From CAKRPJ01 sp934376955 (GTDB taxonomy: Bacteria; Bacillota; Clostridia; Lachnospirales; Lachnospiraceae), in the NCBI GenBank assembly GCA_934376955.1, contig CAKRPJ010000003.1, positions 1 through 64,000 of the forward strand: a stretch of 64,000 nt of DNA. The letters run 5' to 3'. The first letter of the stretch is position 1, and each line of letters opens with the position of its first letter. The notes under the pieces were generated by a model, which saw only the letters and a program-made list of their open reading frames with translations, did not search any database and was not told the origin of the DNA. The translations under genes and the position numbers were made by a program. Positions 16,698 to 26,564 of this stretch are shown here, one piece after another.

Positions 16698-18032
16698 TTA
16701 CCTGGCTCCTATATTTACGTTGTATTCAATTTCTTTAAACTCATCTATTCCCTTCCGCTGGACAGTGACTGTGATCTGGTCTCCGGCCTTCAGGGTTTCA
16801 AGATGGGACTGAAATTCTCTGAATGTTTTGATATCTGCTGTACCGAGCTTTGTCAGGATATCCCCGTTCTGGATACCGGCAATATACGCCGGCCCGTCCG
16901 GAATCGACTCTGTAACATAGATTCCGGCAGGGATCCCATTCTCCTGCATGGCTTCACTCACGTCCTGTCCGCGAATGCCCAGATATGGGATCGGGATCCC
17001 GTTGCTGAGCTTCTGAAGACAGCCCTTATATTCCGAAACAGGCATTACCGCGGTTCCGCCGCCACCTGTTTCCTGATTATCGCTTTTTGCTGCCAGTCCG
17101 ATCAGCTGTCCGGACAGGTTCAGAAAGAACGTACCGTCTCCGGTATCACACTTTGTATCTACAAATAATATCCGGGTCTGGCTGTCTGTTCCCTGAACAT
17201 TTCTGGCCACATAAGATACAATGCCCCGCTTGACGGAATGAACCGCCCTGGCCGGACTGCCCACGGCGATCATCATATCTCCGGTATGCACGGTATAGGA
17301 GTTTCCCAGAGATATCGGCTTGATCTCCTCCTTCAGTTCAACATCCAGTGCGGAAAATGCAACCGAAACAGCCGCAAGACCTGTCAGACTATCCTTCTGC
17401 TTCAGGCTTCCGGAAACCATTGTCCCATTATTAAACAGGATCCGGAGAGAGTCTGCGTTTTCAACAGCCTTTGCTGCCGTAAGGATCACGACCTCGTTTT
17501 TATTGACCGCTGTAACGATCCCCGCATATTGGCCTGTATTTTCCACCGGGTTATCAAACCAGTCTGTTTCATTTTTTACAGAGGCTACTGTTACAATACT
17601 GTCATCTGCTTCTGCGGCAATATCCTGAAGCACCCGGTTGTATTCTTCTACCTTCTCCACCGTCCACGGAACCTTTTCCAATTCCATGCGGATGATCTCC
17701 TCCATCTCCAGCGCACTTTCCTCTGCCTGAGTTTCTGCCGGTGTTGTTTCCGGCACGGTTTCCTGCGTTTCCGGTTCCTCCTGGGCCTCATGCGTATTTC
17801 CCGGTTCATCATCACGGTCGATCGTGATGGGAATTGCAGTCGTTTCCGGTTCTGATCCAAAGTGTTTTTCTGCGATCGGCAGCGAGATAACAAAGCTTAC
17901 TGCCGCCACAGCACCAAAAAGAACTGCGACAACAAAGCAGCAGAGAATGCGGACGGCGATCTTCCGTCTGCTTAGATGCGGCTTTACTATTTTTTCTCTC
18001 ATGAACTTTTTTTCATTTGGCGAATCAGTCAT
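16698..18032 (-). CDS. Degenerate HtrA-like membrane protein with PDZ domain
   Basis: A 444-residue protein with a membrane anchor at about 27-51, an acidic Pro/Glu/Thr linker (60-115), a trypsin-like domain (about 140-335) and a PDZ domain (about 348-440). All three catalytic positions of the DegP/HtrA triad are changed: ILTAAK188AV in place of the His motif, DSLTG218LAAV in place of the Asp motif, and GDG300TFF in place of GNSGGP. The protein therefore keeps the HtrA scaffold but should be proteolytically dead; a sensory, chaperone or adaptor role at the membrane is an inference. ATG 18032 is chosen from the AGGAGAGGAGC tract upstream. The last codons form part of a small GAGCCAGG/CCTGGCTC stem. 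Confidence 0.8.
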   Translation of the reverse strand: MTDSPNEKKFMREKIVKPHLSRRKIAVRILCCFVVAVLFGAVAAVSFVISLPIAEKHFGSEPETTAIPITIDRDDEPGNTHEAQEEPETQETVPETTPAETQAEESALEMEEIIRMELEKVPWTVEKVEEYNRVLQDIAAEADDSIVTVASVKNETDWFDNPVENTGQYAGIVTAVNKNEVVILTAAKAVENADSLRILFNNGTMVSGSLKQKDSLTGLAAVSVAFSALDVELKEEIKPISLGNSYTVHTGDMMIAVGSPARAVHSVKRGIVSYVARNVQGTDSQTRILFVDTKCDTGDGTFFLNLSGQLIGLAAKSDNQETGGGGTAVMPVSEYKGCLQKLSNGIPIPYLGIRGQDVSEAMQENGIPAGIYVTESIPDGPAYIAGIQNGDILTKLGTADIKTFREFQSHLETLKAGDQITVTVQRKGIDEFKEIEYNVNIGAR

Positions 18033-18152
18033 AAATACGAAAGCTCCTCTCCTTTTTATTATAGTTTTTTTGGGTGTATTATGCAACAAAAATATGACTA
18101 GGATAATCGAAAGCTTTGTGCTATACTTTCTATACAAGGAAAGGAATTTTAT

Positions 18153-20540
18153 ATGAATCAGAAAGTATTTAAAACACTGGAATATTATAAGATCATAGAT
18201 AAACTGACTGAATATGCGGCCTCTGAGCCCGGTAAAAAAATGTGCCGGGAGCTGGTTCCCTCCTCTGATTTTAATGAGATCGTTCAAAACCAGACCGAGA
18301 CTGCCGATGCGGTGACCCGGGTACGTCAGAAGGGAGGACTTTCCCTCTCAGGCGTCTCTGATATCCGCGATTCCTTAAAGCGTCTGGAGATCGGAAGCTC
18401 CCTCAGCATCCATGAGCTTTTATCCATCAGCTCGCTTTTAACCTGTGCAGCCAGAGCCAAAAACTACGGAAGACATCCGGAATCCGAGCTTCCCGATGAC
18501 TCTCTGGATGAGATGTTCCGTGCTCTGGAGCCTTTAACAACGATCAACAATGAGATCACCCGCTGCATTCTTTCCGAGGATGAGATCGCAGACGATGCAA
18601 GCCCGGGCTTACGCCATGTCCGCCGCCAGATGAAGATTGCAAACGACCGGGTACACACGCAGTTAAATGCGATCTTAAATTCCAGCCGTTCCATGCTTCA
18701 GGATGCGGTCATCACCATGAGAGACGGGCGCTACTGCCTTCCGGTCAAATCCGAATATAAGAGCAGCTTTCAGGGTATGGTGCATGACCAGTCTGCTACA
18801 GGCTCTACGCTTTTCATCGAGCCAATGGCGATCATCAAGCTGAATAATGAGATCCGTGAGCTGGAGATCCGCGAACAGAAGGAGATTGAAATGGTTCTGG
18901 CAGCCCTCAGTATGGAGCTGGTTCCCTACACCGATCCGATCCTGACCGATTTCCGTATCCTTACCCGCTTAGATTTCATCTTTGCAAAGGCAGCTCTTTC
19001 CAAGCACTATAACTGCTCGATGCCTGTCTTCAACAATAATGGATATATCCATATCAAGGACGGACGGCACCCCCTTCTGGATCCGAAGAAGGTAGTTCCG
19101 ATCAACGTCTATCTCGGTCGGGATTTCGATCTTTTAATCGTCACCGGCCCGAATACCGGCGGTAAAACGGTATCCTTAAAAACGGTAGGACTCTTTACCC
19201 TGATGGGCCAGTCCGGTCTGCAGATCCCTGCCTTCGACGGCTCTGAGCTTTCCGTTTTTGATGAGGTTTTTGCGGATATCGGAGATGAGCAGAGTATTGA
19301 GCAGAGCTTAAGTACCTTCTCGGCCCACATGACCAATATCGTAAAGATACTGGAGCAGGCGGACAGCCACTCCCTGTGCCTTTTTGATGAGCTCGGCGCC
19401 GGTACGGATCCGACGGAAGGTGCAGCCTTAGCCATCGCTGTACTCTCCTTCCTCCACAATATGAAGTGCCGTACCATGGCAACGACCCACTACAGTGAGT
19501 TAAAGGTCTTCGCCCTTACCACACCGGCTGTCGAAAATGCCTGCTGTGAGTTTGATGTCGAGACCCTGCGTCCCACATATCGCCTTCTGATCGGTATTCC
19601 CGGAAAGAGTAACGCATTTGCTATTTCCAAAAAGCTCGGTCTCCCGGATTATATCATCGACGATGCAAAGTCCCGTCTGGAATCCAATGATGAAGCCTTC
19701 GAGGATCTTCTCGCCAATCTTGAGACCAGCCGCGTCACCATCGAAAAAGAACGAGAGGAGATCGCAAATTATAAAGCTGAGATCGCAAGGCTGAAAAAGA
19801 ATCTGGAGCAGAAAGAGGAACGGCTGGATGAGCGAAAAGAGAAGCTTATCCGGAATGCAAACGAAGAAGCGCAGCGTATCCTGCGGGAGGCAAAGGAAAC
19901 TGCCGACCAGACCATAAAACAGATCAATAAGCTGGCTCAATCCTCCGGTGTGGGAAAAGAGCTGGAGGCCCAGCGTACCAAGCTTCGGGAAAAGCTGGAT
20001 AAGGTAGACAAGAATCTGACAATAAAGAATGACAAGGGGCCGAAAAAGACAGTTTCCCCGAAGAAGCTGAAGCTCGGAGACGGCGTAAAGGTCCTCACCA
20101 TGAACCTGAACGGAACCGTAAGCTCCCTGCCAAACGCCAAGGGCGATCTCTATGTCCAGATGGGGATTCTGCGTTCTCTGGTCAATATCAAGGATCTTGA
20201 GCTTCTGGATGAGCCATCCGTTTCCGGCCCGGGTCTGAATCCGCCGGGAAGAAACAATACCGGCAGCGGAAAGATCAAGATGTCAAAATCCTTTTCTGTT
20301 TCCCCTGAGGTCAACCTGATCGGCATGACCGTCGATGAGGCGATCCCGGTTCTTGACAAGTATCTGGATGATGCCTATCTGGCCCATCTTCCGTCTGTCC
20401 GCGTCGTTCACGGCCGCGGTACCGGTGCTCTGAAGGCCGGCGTACACCGTCACCTCAGGAAGCTGAGCTATGTAAAGGAATTTCGTCTCGGTGATTTCGG
20501 CGAAGGAGATACCGGAGTTACCATCGTGACATTTAAATAA
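18153..20540 (+). CDS. mutS2: MutS2 endonuclease / ribosome-rescue factor
   Basis: A 795-residue protein with the full MutS2 layout: core and clamp helices (1-300), an ABC-type ATPase with Walker A GPNTGGKT and Walker B LCLFDELGAGTDPTEGAAL, the ATTHYSELK H-loop, a long charged coiled coil (about 515-620), a KOW-like segment, and a C-terminal Smr nuclease domain with VRVVHGRGTGALK. MutS2 suppresses recombination and, in Bacillus, binds collided ribosomes. The start is preceded by AAGGAAAGG. It is divergent from the HtrA-like gene. Confidence 0.95.
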   Translation: MNQKVFKTLEYYKIIDKLTEYAASEPGKKMCRELVPSSDFNEIVQNQTETADAVTRVRQKGGLSLSGVSDIRDSLKRLEIGSSLSIHELLSISSLLTCAARAKNYGRHPESELPDDSLDEMFRALEPLTTINNEITRCILSEDEIADDASPGLRHVRRQMKIANDRVHTQLNAILNSSRSMLQDAVITMRDGRYCLPVKSEYKSSFQGMVHDQSATGSTLFIEPMAIIKLNNEIRELEIREQKEIEMVLAALSMELVPYTDPILTDFRILTRLDFIFAKAALSKHYNCSMPVFNNNGYIHIKDGRHPLLDPKKVVPINVYLGRDFDLLIVTGPNTGGKTVSLKTVGLFTLMGQSGLQIPAFDGSELSVFDEVFADIGDEQSIEQSLSTFSAHMTNIVKILEQADSHSLCLFDELGAGTDPTEGAALAIAVLSFLHNMKCRTMATTHYSELKVFALTTPAVENACCEFDVETLRPTYRLLIGIPGKSNAFAISKKLGLPDYIIDDAKSRLESNDEAFEDLLANLETSRVTIEKEREEIANYKAEIARLKKNLEQKEERLDERKEKLIRNANEEAQRILREAKETADQTIKQINKLAQSSGVGKELEAQRTKLREKLDKVDKNLTIKNDKGPKKTVSPKKLKLGDGVKVLTMNLNGTVSSLPNAKGDLYVQMGILRSLVNIKDLELLDEPSVSGPGLNPPGRNNTGSGKIKMSKSFSVSPEVNLIGMTVDEAIPVLDKYLDDAYLAHLPSVRVVHGRGTGALKAGVHRHLRKLSYVKEFRLGDFGEGDTGVTIVTFK

Positions 20541-20601
20541 TATCAAGGTCAACATAAGGAAAAAGCTATTTTTCAAAGAAAATAAGACAGGAGGAATACC
20601 C

Positions 20602-21309
20602 ATGGTCGATAAGCAGAGAATACTGATCGTTGATGACGATTCCAATATCGCCGAACTGATCTCTCTGTATCTGATAAAAGAATGCTATGAAACAAAGATC
20701 GTCGGAGATGGCGAGTCTGCCCTGAAGGAATTTCCGGTATTTAAGCCCAATCTGGTGCTTCTGGATCTCATGCTCCCGGGCATGGACGGCTATCAGGTAT
20801 GCAGAGAGCTTCGCATCTCCTCCCAGGTTCCCATCATCATGCTGTCCGCCAAGGGAGAGATCTTCGATAAGGTTCTTGGGCTGGAGCTCGGCGCCGATGA
20901 CTACATGATAAAGCCCTTTGATTCCAAAGAGCTGGTTGCACGGGTAAAGGCTGTTTTACGCCGCTATCAGCCGGCCCCTGCCGGGAGCCTTACTCCCAGC
21001 CAGCAGGGTGACTTTGTGGAATACCCTGATCTGATCGTTAATCTTACCAACTATTCCGTCTTATATAAGGGACGCTCTGTCGACATGCCTCCCAAGGAGC
21101 TGGAGCTTTTATATTTTCTGGCATCCTCTCCCAATCAGGTATTCACAAGAGAGCAGCTTCTGGATCATATCTGGGGCTACGAATATATCGGTGATACCAG
21201 AACGGTCGATGTGCATATAAAACGTCTCCGGGAGAAGATCAATGACAGTGATGACTGGGCGCTTACCACCGTCTGGGGGATCGGCTATAAATTCGAGGTC
21301 AAACGATGA
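20602..21309 (+). CDS. OmpR/PhoB-family response regulator
   Basis: A 235-residue regulator with a receiver domain (DDD acidic pocket at 11-13, phosphoacceptor Asp in LVLLDLMLPGMDG near 54, conserved Thr/Ser-Ala and Lys in MIKPFD) and a C-terminal winged-helix DNA-binding domain (PKELELLYFLASSPNQVF, TVDVHIKRLREKI). AGGAGG precedes the ATG. Its stop codon overlaps the kinase start by 4 bp (ATGA), so the two are translationally coupled. The target regulon is unknown. Confidence 0.93.
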   Translation: MVDKQRILIVDDDSNIAELISLYLIKECYETKIVGDGESALKEFPVFKPNLVLLDLMLPGMDGYQVCRELRISSQVPIIMLSAKGEIFDKVLGLELGADDYMIKPFDSKELVARVKAVLRRYQPAPAGSLTPSQQGDFVEYPDLIVNLTNYSVLYKGRSVDMPPKELELLYFLASSPNQVFTREQLLDHIWGYEYIGDTRTVDVHIKRLREKINDSDDWALTTVWGIGYKFEVKR

Positions 21310-22712
21310 CGCATTCTCTTTATACAAAGTTTATTTTAGGGTACCTTCTGTTCGGACTTCTGGGCTTTGTTACCATTGCGACCTTTTCCTCCCATCTGAC
21401 CCAACACTACCTGATCGATAAGGAATCAAATGCCATGTATAATGAGGCCAATCTTCTGGCCTCCACCTACAGCAATATCTATCAGGGCAAAAAGATCACG
21501 CTGGATACCGCCAATCCGCAGCTTCAGGCGGTTGCCACTTATCTCGGTGCCAGCGTATGGGTACTGGACAGCAGAGGAACTGTTGTTGCCGAAACAGCCC
21601 CGGCTTCCCATCTTGGCATAGCGGTAGATTCCTTTGATCCTACTGCTGCCGGAAGCAATTATTATATGATCGGCGATTTTTTCGGAATGCTTGATGAGCA
21701 GTCCCTGTCCGTTCTTGCACCCATTACGGGAAACTTCAACACCTACGGATATGTGACCGTCCATCTTCCCATGTCATCCGTCCAGAGGGATCAGTACCGG
21801 ATCTTAAACATTGTGTACCTGACCGCTGTGATCCTGTTTCTCCTGTCCCTCATCATTCTTCTGGTCTTTGCACGGATCGTCTATGTGCCATTAAAGAGGA
21901 TCACGGCAGGAGCCATGGAATATGCCAACGGAAATCTGGACTATTCGATCAAGGTACAGACAAACGATGAGATGGGCTACCTCGCCAATACATTAAATTA
22001 CATGTCCAGCGAGCTCAATAAAATGGAGGAATATCAGAAATCCTTTATCGCTAACGTATCCCATGATTTCCGGTCTCCGCTTACCTCGATCAAGGGATAT
22101 CTCGAAGCGATCCTCGACGGGACGATACCTCCGGAATTGCAGAGCAAATATCTCAATATCGTGATCTTTGAGACAAAGCGGCTGAACAAGCTGACGGAGG
22201 GCATGCTGGCACTGAATTCCCTTGACAGCAAGGGCTTTCTCTCCCGCAGCAATTTTGATATAAACCGTGTTATCAAGGATACCGCCGCTACCTTTGAAGG
22301 CCTCTGCAATGCCAAAAACATCGTTCTGGATCTTACCTTTGCCAATGATGTCCAGATGGTCTTTGCAGATCTTGGAAAGATCCAGCAGGTGCTTTATAAT
22401 CTGATCGATAATGCGATCAAATTCAGCCACGATAACTCCGTCATTTACATTCAGACCACTCCCAAATATGAAAAAGTATTTGTCTCCGTCAAAGATACCG
22501 GCGTGGGGATCTCAAAAACCAGCATCAAAAAGATATGGGATCGTTTTTATAAATCAGATGCCTCCCGCGGAAAAGACAAAAAGGGAACCGGTCTTGGCTT
22601 ATCCATCGTAAAAGAGATCATTCAGGCTCATGGAGAAAACATCGACGTCGTCAGCACCGAAAATGTGGGCTCCGAATTTATATTTACCCTTCCAAAATCA
22701 ACAAATCTGTAA
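21306..22712 (+). CDS. Membrane sensor histidine kinase, partner of the response regulator
   Basis: A 468-residue kinase with a first membrane helix at about 8-28, an extracellular sensor domain of about 140 residues, a second helix at about 168-190, HAMP, HisKA with phospho-His in ANVSHDFRSPLTSIKGYLEAI, and HATPase_c with N-box DNAIKFS, G1 DTGVGIS and G2 GTGLGLSIV. All catalytic boxes are intact. The sensor domain has no recognisable ligand pocket; the architecture resembles WalK/PhoR-type kinases. A bidirectional terminator follows. Confidence 0.93.
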   Translation: MTHSLYTKFILGYLLFGLLGFVTIATFSSHLTQHYLIDKESNAMYNEANLLASTYSNIYQGKKITLDTANPQLQAVATYLGASVWVLDSRGTVVAETAPASHLGIAVDSFDPTAAGSNYYMIGDFFGMLDEQSLSVLAPITGNFNTYGYVTVHLPMSSVQRDQYRILNIVYLTAVILFLLSLIILLVFARIVYVPLKRITAGAMEYANGNLDYSIKVQTNDEMGYLANTLNYMSSELNKMEEYQKSFIANVSHDFRSPLTSIKGYLEAILDGTIPPELQSKYLNIVIFETKRLNKLTEGMLALNSLDSKGFLSRSNFDINRVIKDTAATFEGLCNAKNIVLDLTFANDVQMVFADLGKIQQVLYNLIDNAIKFSHDNSVIYIQTTPKYEKVFVSVKDTGVGISKTSIKKIWDRFYKSDASRGKDKKGTGLGLSIVKEIIQAHGENIDVVSTENVGSEFIFTLPKSTNL

Positions 22713-22744
22713 ACGGCTCTGTCGGCAGTAGGAGTCGACAAAAA

Positions 22745-22793
22745 AAGACCGGAATACTTCCCTTCACTGTTTGATAGGAAATATTCCGGTCTT
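22745..22793. terminator. Bidirectional terminator between kinase and DAHP synthase
   Basis: AAGACCGGAATA (22745-22756) pairs with TATTCCGGTCTT (22782-22793). A-run on the left and T-rich on the right serve both convergent genes. Confidence 0.8.
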
Positions 22794-22805
22794 ATTTCAG
22801 TTTGA

Positions 22806-23834
22806 TTATATTCCTTCCGCGATATCGTAGATCAGCTGCTCGGATTCCTCCCAGCCCAGGCATGGATCTGTTATGGATTTTCCGTATATATGTTCGCCGA
22901 TCTTCTGACTTCCCGGCTCCAGATAGCTCTCGATCATAACGCCCTTTACAAAGTTATGGATATCCGGGGAGTGGCGGCGGCTGTGCAGTACCTCTTTTAC
23001 GATACGGATCTGCTCCTCGTAACGCTTATTGGAATTGGAATGGTTGGCATCTACGATGCAGGCAGGATTGACCAGCTCCCTCTCCCCATATAACTCAAGG
23101 AGAAGCTCCAGATCCTCATAATGATAATTGGGGATACACTGTCCGTGTTTGCTGACAGCTCCCCGAAGGATCGTATGGGCCAGTGGGTTTCCGTCTGTCT
23201 GAACCTCCATGGTACGATAGATAAAATCGTGACCGTGCTGTGCCGCATATACCGCATTTAACATGATCCCGAGATCACCGCCGGTCGGATTTTTCATTCC
23301 TACCGGAACATCGATTCCGCTGGCCGTAAGGCGATGCTGCTGATTCTCTACAGAGCGGGCACCGATCGCGATATAGGACAGTACATCATCCAGATAGCTG
23401 TAATTCTCCGGATACAGCATCTCATCTGCCGTCGAAAAGCCGTAGTCACCGAGTACACGCATGTGGAGCTTACGTATCGCAACGAGCCCCTCATACATAT
23501 TCGGTTTTTTCTCCGGATTTGGCTGATGCAGCATACCCTTGTAGCCGCCTCCGGTGGTTCGCGGCTTATTTGTGTATACACGGGGAATGATAAGAAGTCT
23601 GTCCTTGACCTTCTCATTGACCCTTGCCAGACGCTCCATATACTCGCAGACAGCGTCCTCCCGGTCCGCCGAGCAGGGCCCGATAATGACAAGAAATTTA
23701 TCACTCTCTCCCTTCAGTACGTCCGCGATCTCTTTATCCTTTTGTGCCTTCTGCTCTACAGCCGATGCTGCCAGCGGAAATTCCGCCTTGATCAGCTCCG
23801 GTGTCGGGAGCAGGCTCTTAAATGTAAATGCCAT
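22806..23834 (-). CDS. aroF: 3-deoxy-7-phosphoheptulonate (DAHP) synthase, class I
   Basis: A 342-residue enzyme condensing phosphoenolpyruvate and erythrose 4-phosphate, the first step of the shikimate pathway. Family motifs are present: IGPCSADREDAV, RVYTNKPRTTGGGYKGML, GARSVENQQHR, GMKNPTGG, and the C-terminal DANHSNSNKR with VMIESYLEPGSQK. GGAGG lies ahead of the ATG. It belongs to the AroF/G/H type; which amino acid inhibits it cannot be read by eye. The shikimate kinase gene lies about 20 kb away, so the pathway is dispersed. Confidence 0.95.
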   Translation of the reverse strand: MAFTFKSLLPTPELIKAEFPLAASAVEQKAQKDKEIADVLKGESDKFLVIIGPCSADREDAVCEYMERLARVNEKVKDRLLIIPRVYTNKPRTTGGGYKGMLHQPNPEKKPNMYEGLVAIRKLHMRVLGDYGFSTADEMLYPENYSYLDDVLSYIAIGARSVENQQHRLTASGIDVPVGMKNPTGGDLGIMLNAVYAAQHGHDFIYRTMEVQTDGNPLAHTILRGAVSKHGQCIPNYHYEDLELLLELYGERELVNPACIVDANHSNSNKRYEEQIRIVKEVLHSRRHSPDIHNFVKGVMIESYLEPGSQKIGEHIYGKSITDPCLGWEESEQLIYDIAEGI

Positions 23835-23879
23835 GATGATCCTCCATGATGTCTGTAAAGTTGTAAATATGAAATGATG

Positions 23880-25205
23880 TTATTCCCGCCTCTGGAAAGC
23901 GCCGTTTATCCCCAGCTCCATCCGGTACTTGGCGACGGTCCGTCTGGAAACAGAGATTCCCTCTGCCTCCAGCAGCCTTGAAAGCTGTTCATCACTGTAA
24001 GGCTTTTTCTTATCTTCCTTGTCCACAAGAGCCTTCAGCCTTGATTTTACCGCAGTTCTGCTGATGTCACCGCCATCTCCGCCAAAAGCGGATACACCCG
24101 TTGTAAAAAGCTCCCTGAGCAGAAGACAGCCGATGGGGGTCAGTATATATTTATCATGGATCGCTCTGCTTACCGTCGATTTATGTATCTCCCTCTCGGT
24201 AGCGATCTCCTCTAACGTCATGGGCTTTAGCGGTTCTTTTCCGAGGAAATAGCCGGCCTGACGCTTAAGGATCCCTTCCGTGATCCCGCTTAAGGTCTTT
24301 CTGCGCTGGTCTACCGCATTCATGATAAAGCGGGCCCGTTTCAGTTTTTCTTCAAAGTATGCCTTCAGCTCCTCATCCTGAGCCGTTTCCATCATGTGGA
24401 CATAAAACTCATTGATGCTGATGTTTCCGGCACACTGATCGTTCAGGCTGACCGTCCACTGACCGTCCTGATAGGTCAGTATAATATCCGGAAAAATATA
24501 CTGGGGGCTTCCTTCCCCGAAGCCGTTTAGCGGCCTGGGTGACAGCTCCCGGAGCACTTGGATGAGCTTCCGCACCTCCATCGAGGAGAGCTTCATGCTT
24601 CTTGATATGGAGCTGATCCTTCCGTCTGCCACGTCCTGCAGATGGCTTCGTATAATCTCCTCCAGCTCTTTTTCCTGTTTCCTGCCGCGGATTTGAAGAA
24701 GAAGGCATTCCTCCAGTCCGGAGGCAAAGATCCCCTTCGGCTCCAGTGTTTTTAATTCCCCGATCACCGTCTCCACCTGTTTTGGGGAAACTCCGAGCCT
24801 TTTTGCGATCTCCTCTGCTGAGATCAGCAGATAACCGCTCTGCTCTAAGGACTGGATGCAAAAATCAACGATCTTCTGTTTTTTCGCTCCCATCCGGCTC
24901 CAATCCAGCTGGTTTGCGATCATTTCTTCTATTTTTTTTCTTCCGTCTTCGGCTTCGTAAAGCTCTCCTTCCCCGTCTTCTTCCCGGGAGCTGCCGTTAT
25001 AAAAGCGATCATACTCCCGGTAATTGACCGGAAAAGCATTATCCTGACGACTTGCCGAATATTCCACCAGAGGGTTTTCTATTTCTTCATTCTGCAGGAA
25101 ATCCTGAAGCTCAGTCATAGACATGCTGAGGATATTTAACGACTGCATCTGCACCTGAGACAGGATCTGCTTTGTCTGCAGTGAAAGATCTGTCTTAATT
25201 TCCAC
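23880..25205 (-). CDS. rpoN: RNA polymerase sigma-54 factor
   Basis: A 441-residue alternative sigma factor for -24/-12 promoters. The Gln/Leu-rich activator-interaction region I is at the N-terminus (QTKQILSQVQMQSLNIL). It is followed by the core-binding domain, the helix-turn-helix (EIATEREIHKSTVSRAI) and the RpoN box (VSRRTVAKYR) near the end. The length is normal. No enhancer-binding (AAA+) activator is encoded in this window, so its regulon lies elsewhere. DAHP synthase follows it 45 bp downstream on the same strand. Confidence 0.95.
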   Translation of the reverse strand: MEIKTDLSLQTKQILSQVQMQSLNILSMSMTELQDFLQNEEIENPLVEYSASRQDNAFPVNYREYDRFYNGSSREEDGEGELYEAEDGRKKIEEMIANQLDWSRMGAKKQKIVDFCIQSLEQSGYLLISAEEIAKRLGVSPKQVETVIGELKTLEPKGIFASGLEECLLLQIRGRKQEKELEEIIRSHLQDVADGRISSISRSMKLSSMEVRKLIQVLRELSPRPLNGFGEGSPQYIFPDIILTYQDGQWTVSLNDQCAGNISINEFYVHMMETAQDEELKAYFEEKLKRARFIMNAVDQRRKTLSGITEGILKRQAGYFLGKEPLKPMTLEEIATEREIHKSTVSRAIHDKYILTPIGCLLLRELFTTGVSAFGGDGGDISRTAVKSRLKALVDKEDKKKPYSDEQLSRLLEAEGISVSRRTVAKYRMELGINGAFQRRE

Positions 25206-25260
25206 AATAAAATCCCCATTCCTTTGTATTGAAAGCCAGCAGCATTATCTCTCTGCTGCT

Positions 25261-26439
25261 TTATCTCTCCCCGGCGCGGTATTTCTCGAGCAGCCGGTTG
25301 ATCCTCTTTGTCGGATTCAAAAGATCGCTCAAAGAGGAATCGTGATTCAGGTTGTCGATAATGAGTGCGATATATTTACTCATATCGACATCGATATAGT
25401 ACGGCTTGGACAACAGCTCCGGTGTCTGGTATACCAGATTCGTTGTCAGCACGCGGTCGATGATCCCGTTTTCATAATATTCATCAAACTTTGAAAGTCC
25501 GTTTGTAAACAGACCGAAGGTAGTACAGATAAATACCTTTCTGGCTTTTCTTCTCTTTAATTCCTTTGCGGTATCTAACATGCTCTCTCCGGAGGAGATC
25601 ATATCATCCACAATGATAACGTCCTTTCCCTCTACGCTGCTTCCGAGGAACTCATGGGCAACGATCGGGTTTCTTCCGTTGACGATTCTTGTATAGTCAC
25701 GGCGCTTATAGAACATTCCCAGATCCAGACCGAGGACATTGGCAAAGAATACAGCACGTCCCATTCCGCCTTCGTCCGGGCTGATAACCATCATGTGTTC
25801 GCTGTCGATCTGAAGATCCTTTTCATTCTTAAGAAGGTATTTGATAAACTGATAGATTGGCTGAACCGTTTCAAAGCCTTTAAGCGGGATCGCATTCTGC
25901 ACACGCGGATCATGTGCGTCAAAGGTAATGATATTTTCCACACCCATATCGGAAAGCTCACGAAGTGCCAGAGCACAGTCTAAGGATTCTCTGCCTGTTC
26001 TCTTATGCTGACGACTCTCATAAAGGAACGGCATGATCACGTTGATCCTTCTTGCTTTTCCGCCAACTGCAGCGATCACTCGCTTCAGATCCTGATAGTG
26101 GTCGTCCGGTGACATGTGGTTCTGAAGTCCGCTGAGGGAATAGGTCATGCTGTAATTGCATACATCCACCATAATATACACATCATCACCGCGGACAGAC
26201 TCGCTGATCTCTCCTTTTGCCTCTCCGGACCCAAAACGCGGGGTCTTTGCTCCGACGATATAAGAATCCTTCTGATATCCGGCAAAAGCGATGGTCGTTT
26301 TGTGTTCGCTTTCTCTTTCATTTCTCCATTCAACCAGCCATGCATCAACCTTTTTTCCCAGAGATTCACAGCTCTTTAACGGGATCAGGCCCAGTGATCC
26401 GACCGGAATCGTTTCAATCTGCTTTTCTTCGTACAGCAT
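25261..26439 (-). CDS. prs: Ribose-phosphate pyrophosphokinase
   Basis: A 392-residue PRPP synthetase, supplying PRPP for nucleotide, His, Trp and NAD synthesis. It has the PRPP-binding loop VIIVDDMISSGESM, the catalytic flexible-loop region KRRDYTRIVNG and the ribose-5-phosphate region ISPDEGGMGRA. It is longer than the usual ~315 residues because of an N-terminal extension and an insertion, a form seen in clostridial relatives. ATG 26439 is supported by GGAGG 6 nt upstream; the open frame extends 18 codons further without a better site. Confidence 0.9.
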   Translation of the reverse strand: MLYEEKQIETIPVGSLGLIPLKSCESLGKKVDAWLVEWRNERESEHKTTIAFAGYQKDSYIVGAKTPRFGSGEAKGEISESVRGDDVYIMVDVCNYSMTYSLSGLQNHMSPDDHYQDLKRVIAAVGGKARRINVIMPFLYESRQHKRTGRESLDCALALRELSDMGVENIITFDAHDPRVQNAIPLKGFETVQPIYQFIKYLLKNEKDLQIDSEHMMVISPDEGGMGRAVFFANVLGLDLGMFYKRRDYTRIVNGRNPIVAHEFLGSSVEGKDVIIVDDMISSGESMLDTAKELKRRKARKVFICTTFGLFTNGLSKFDEYYENGIIDRVLTTNLVYQTPELLSKPYYIDVDMSKYIALIIDNLNHDSSLSDLLNPTKRINRLLEKYRAGER

Positions 26440-26564
26440 ACTCGTCCTCCATTTTGTGTGCTTCTTTATCGTGCGCTTCACTCCAAAGCGCAAAAAACTC
26501 CATTTTCTTTATAACATGCCTGTCACGTTTCGTCAACTATATTCCCCTGTCACTCCCTGACGCC

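Noticed and set aside
23880..25205. Sigma-54 gene as part of a local regulon
   Set aside because: No AAA+ enhancer-binding activator was seen in the window, and I found no convincing -24/-12 promoter by eye.
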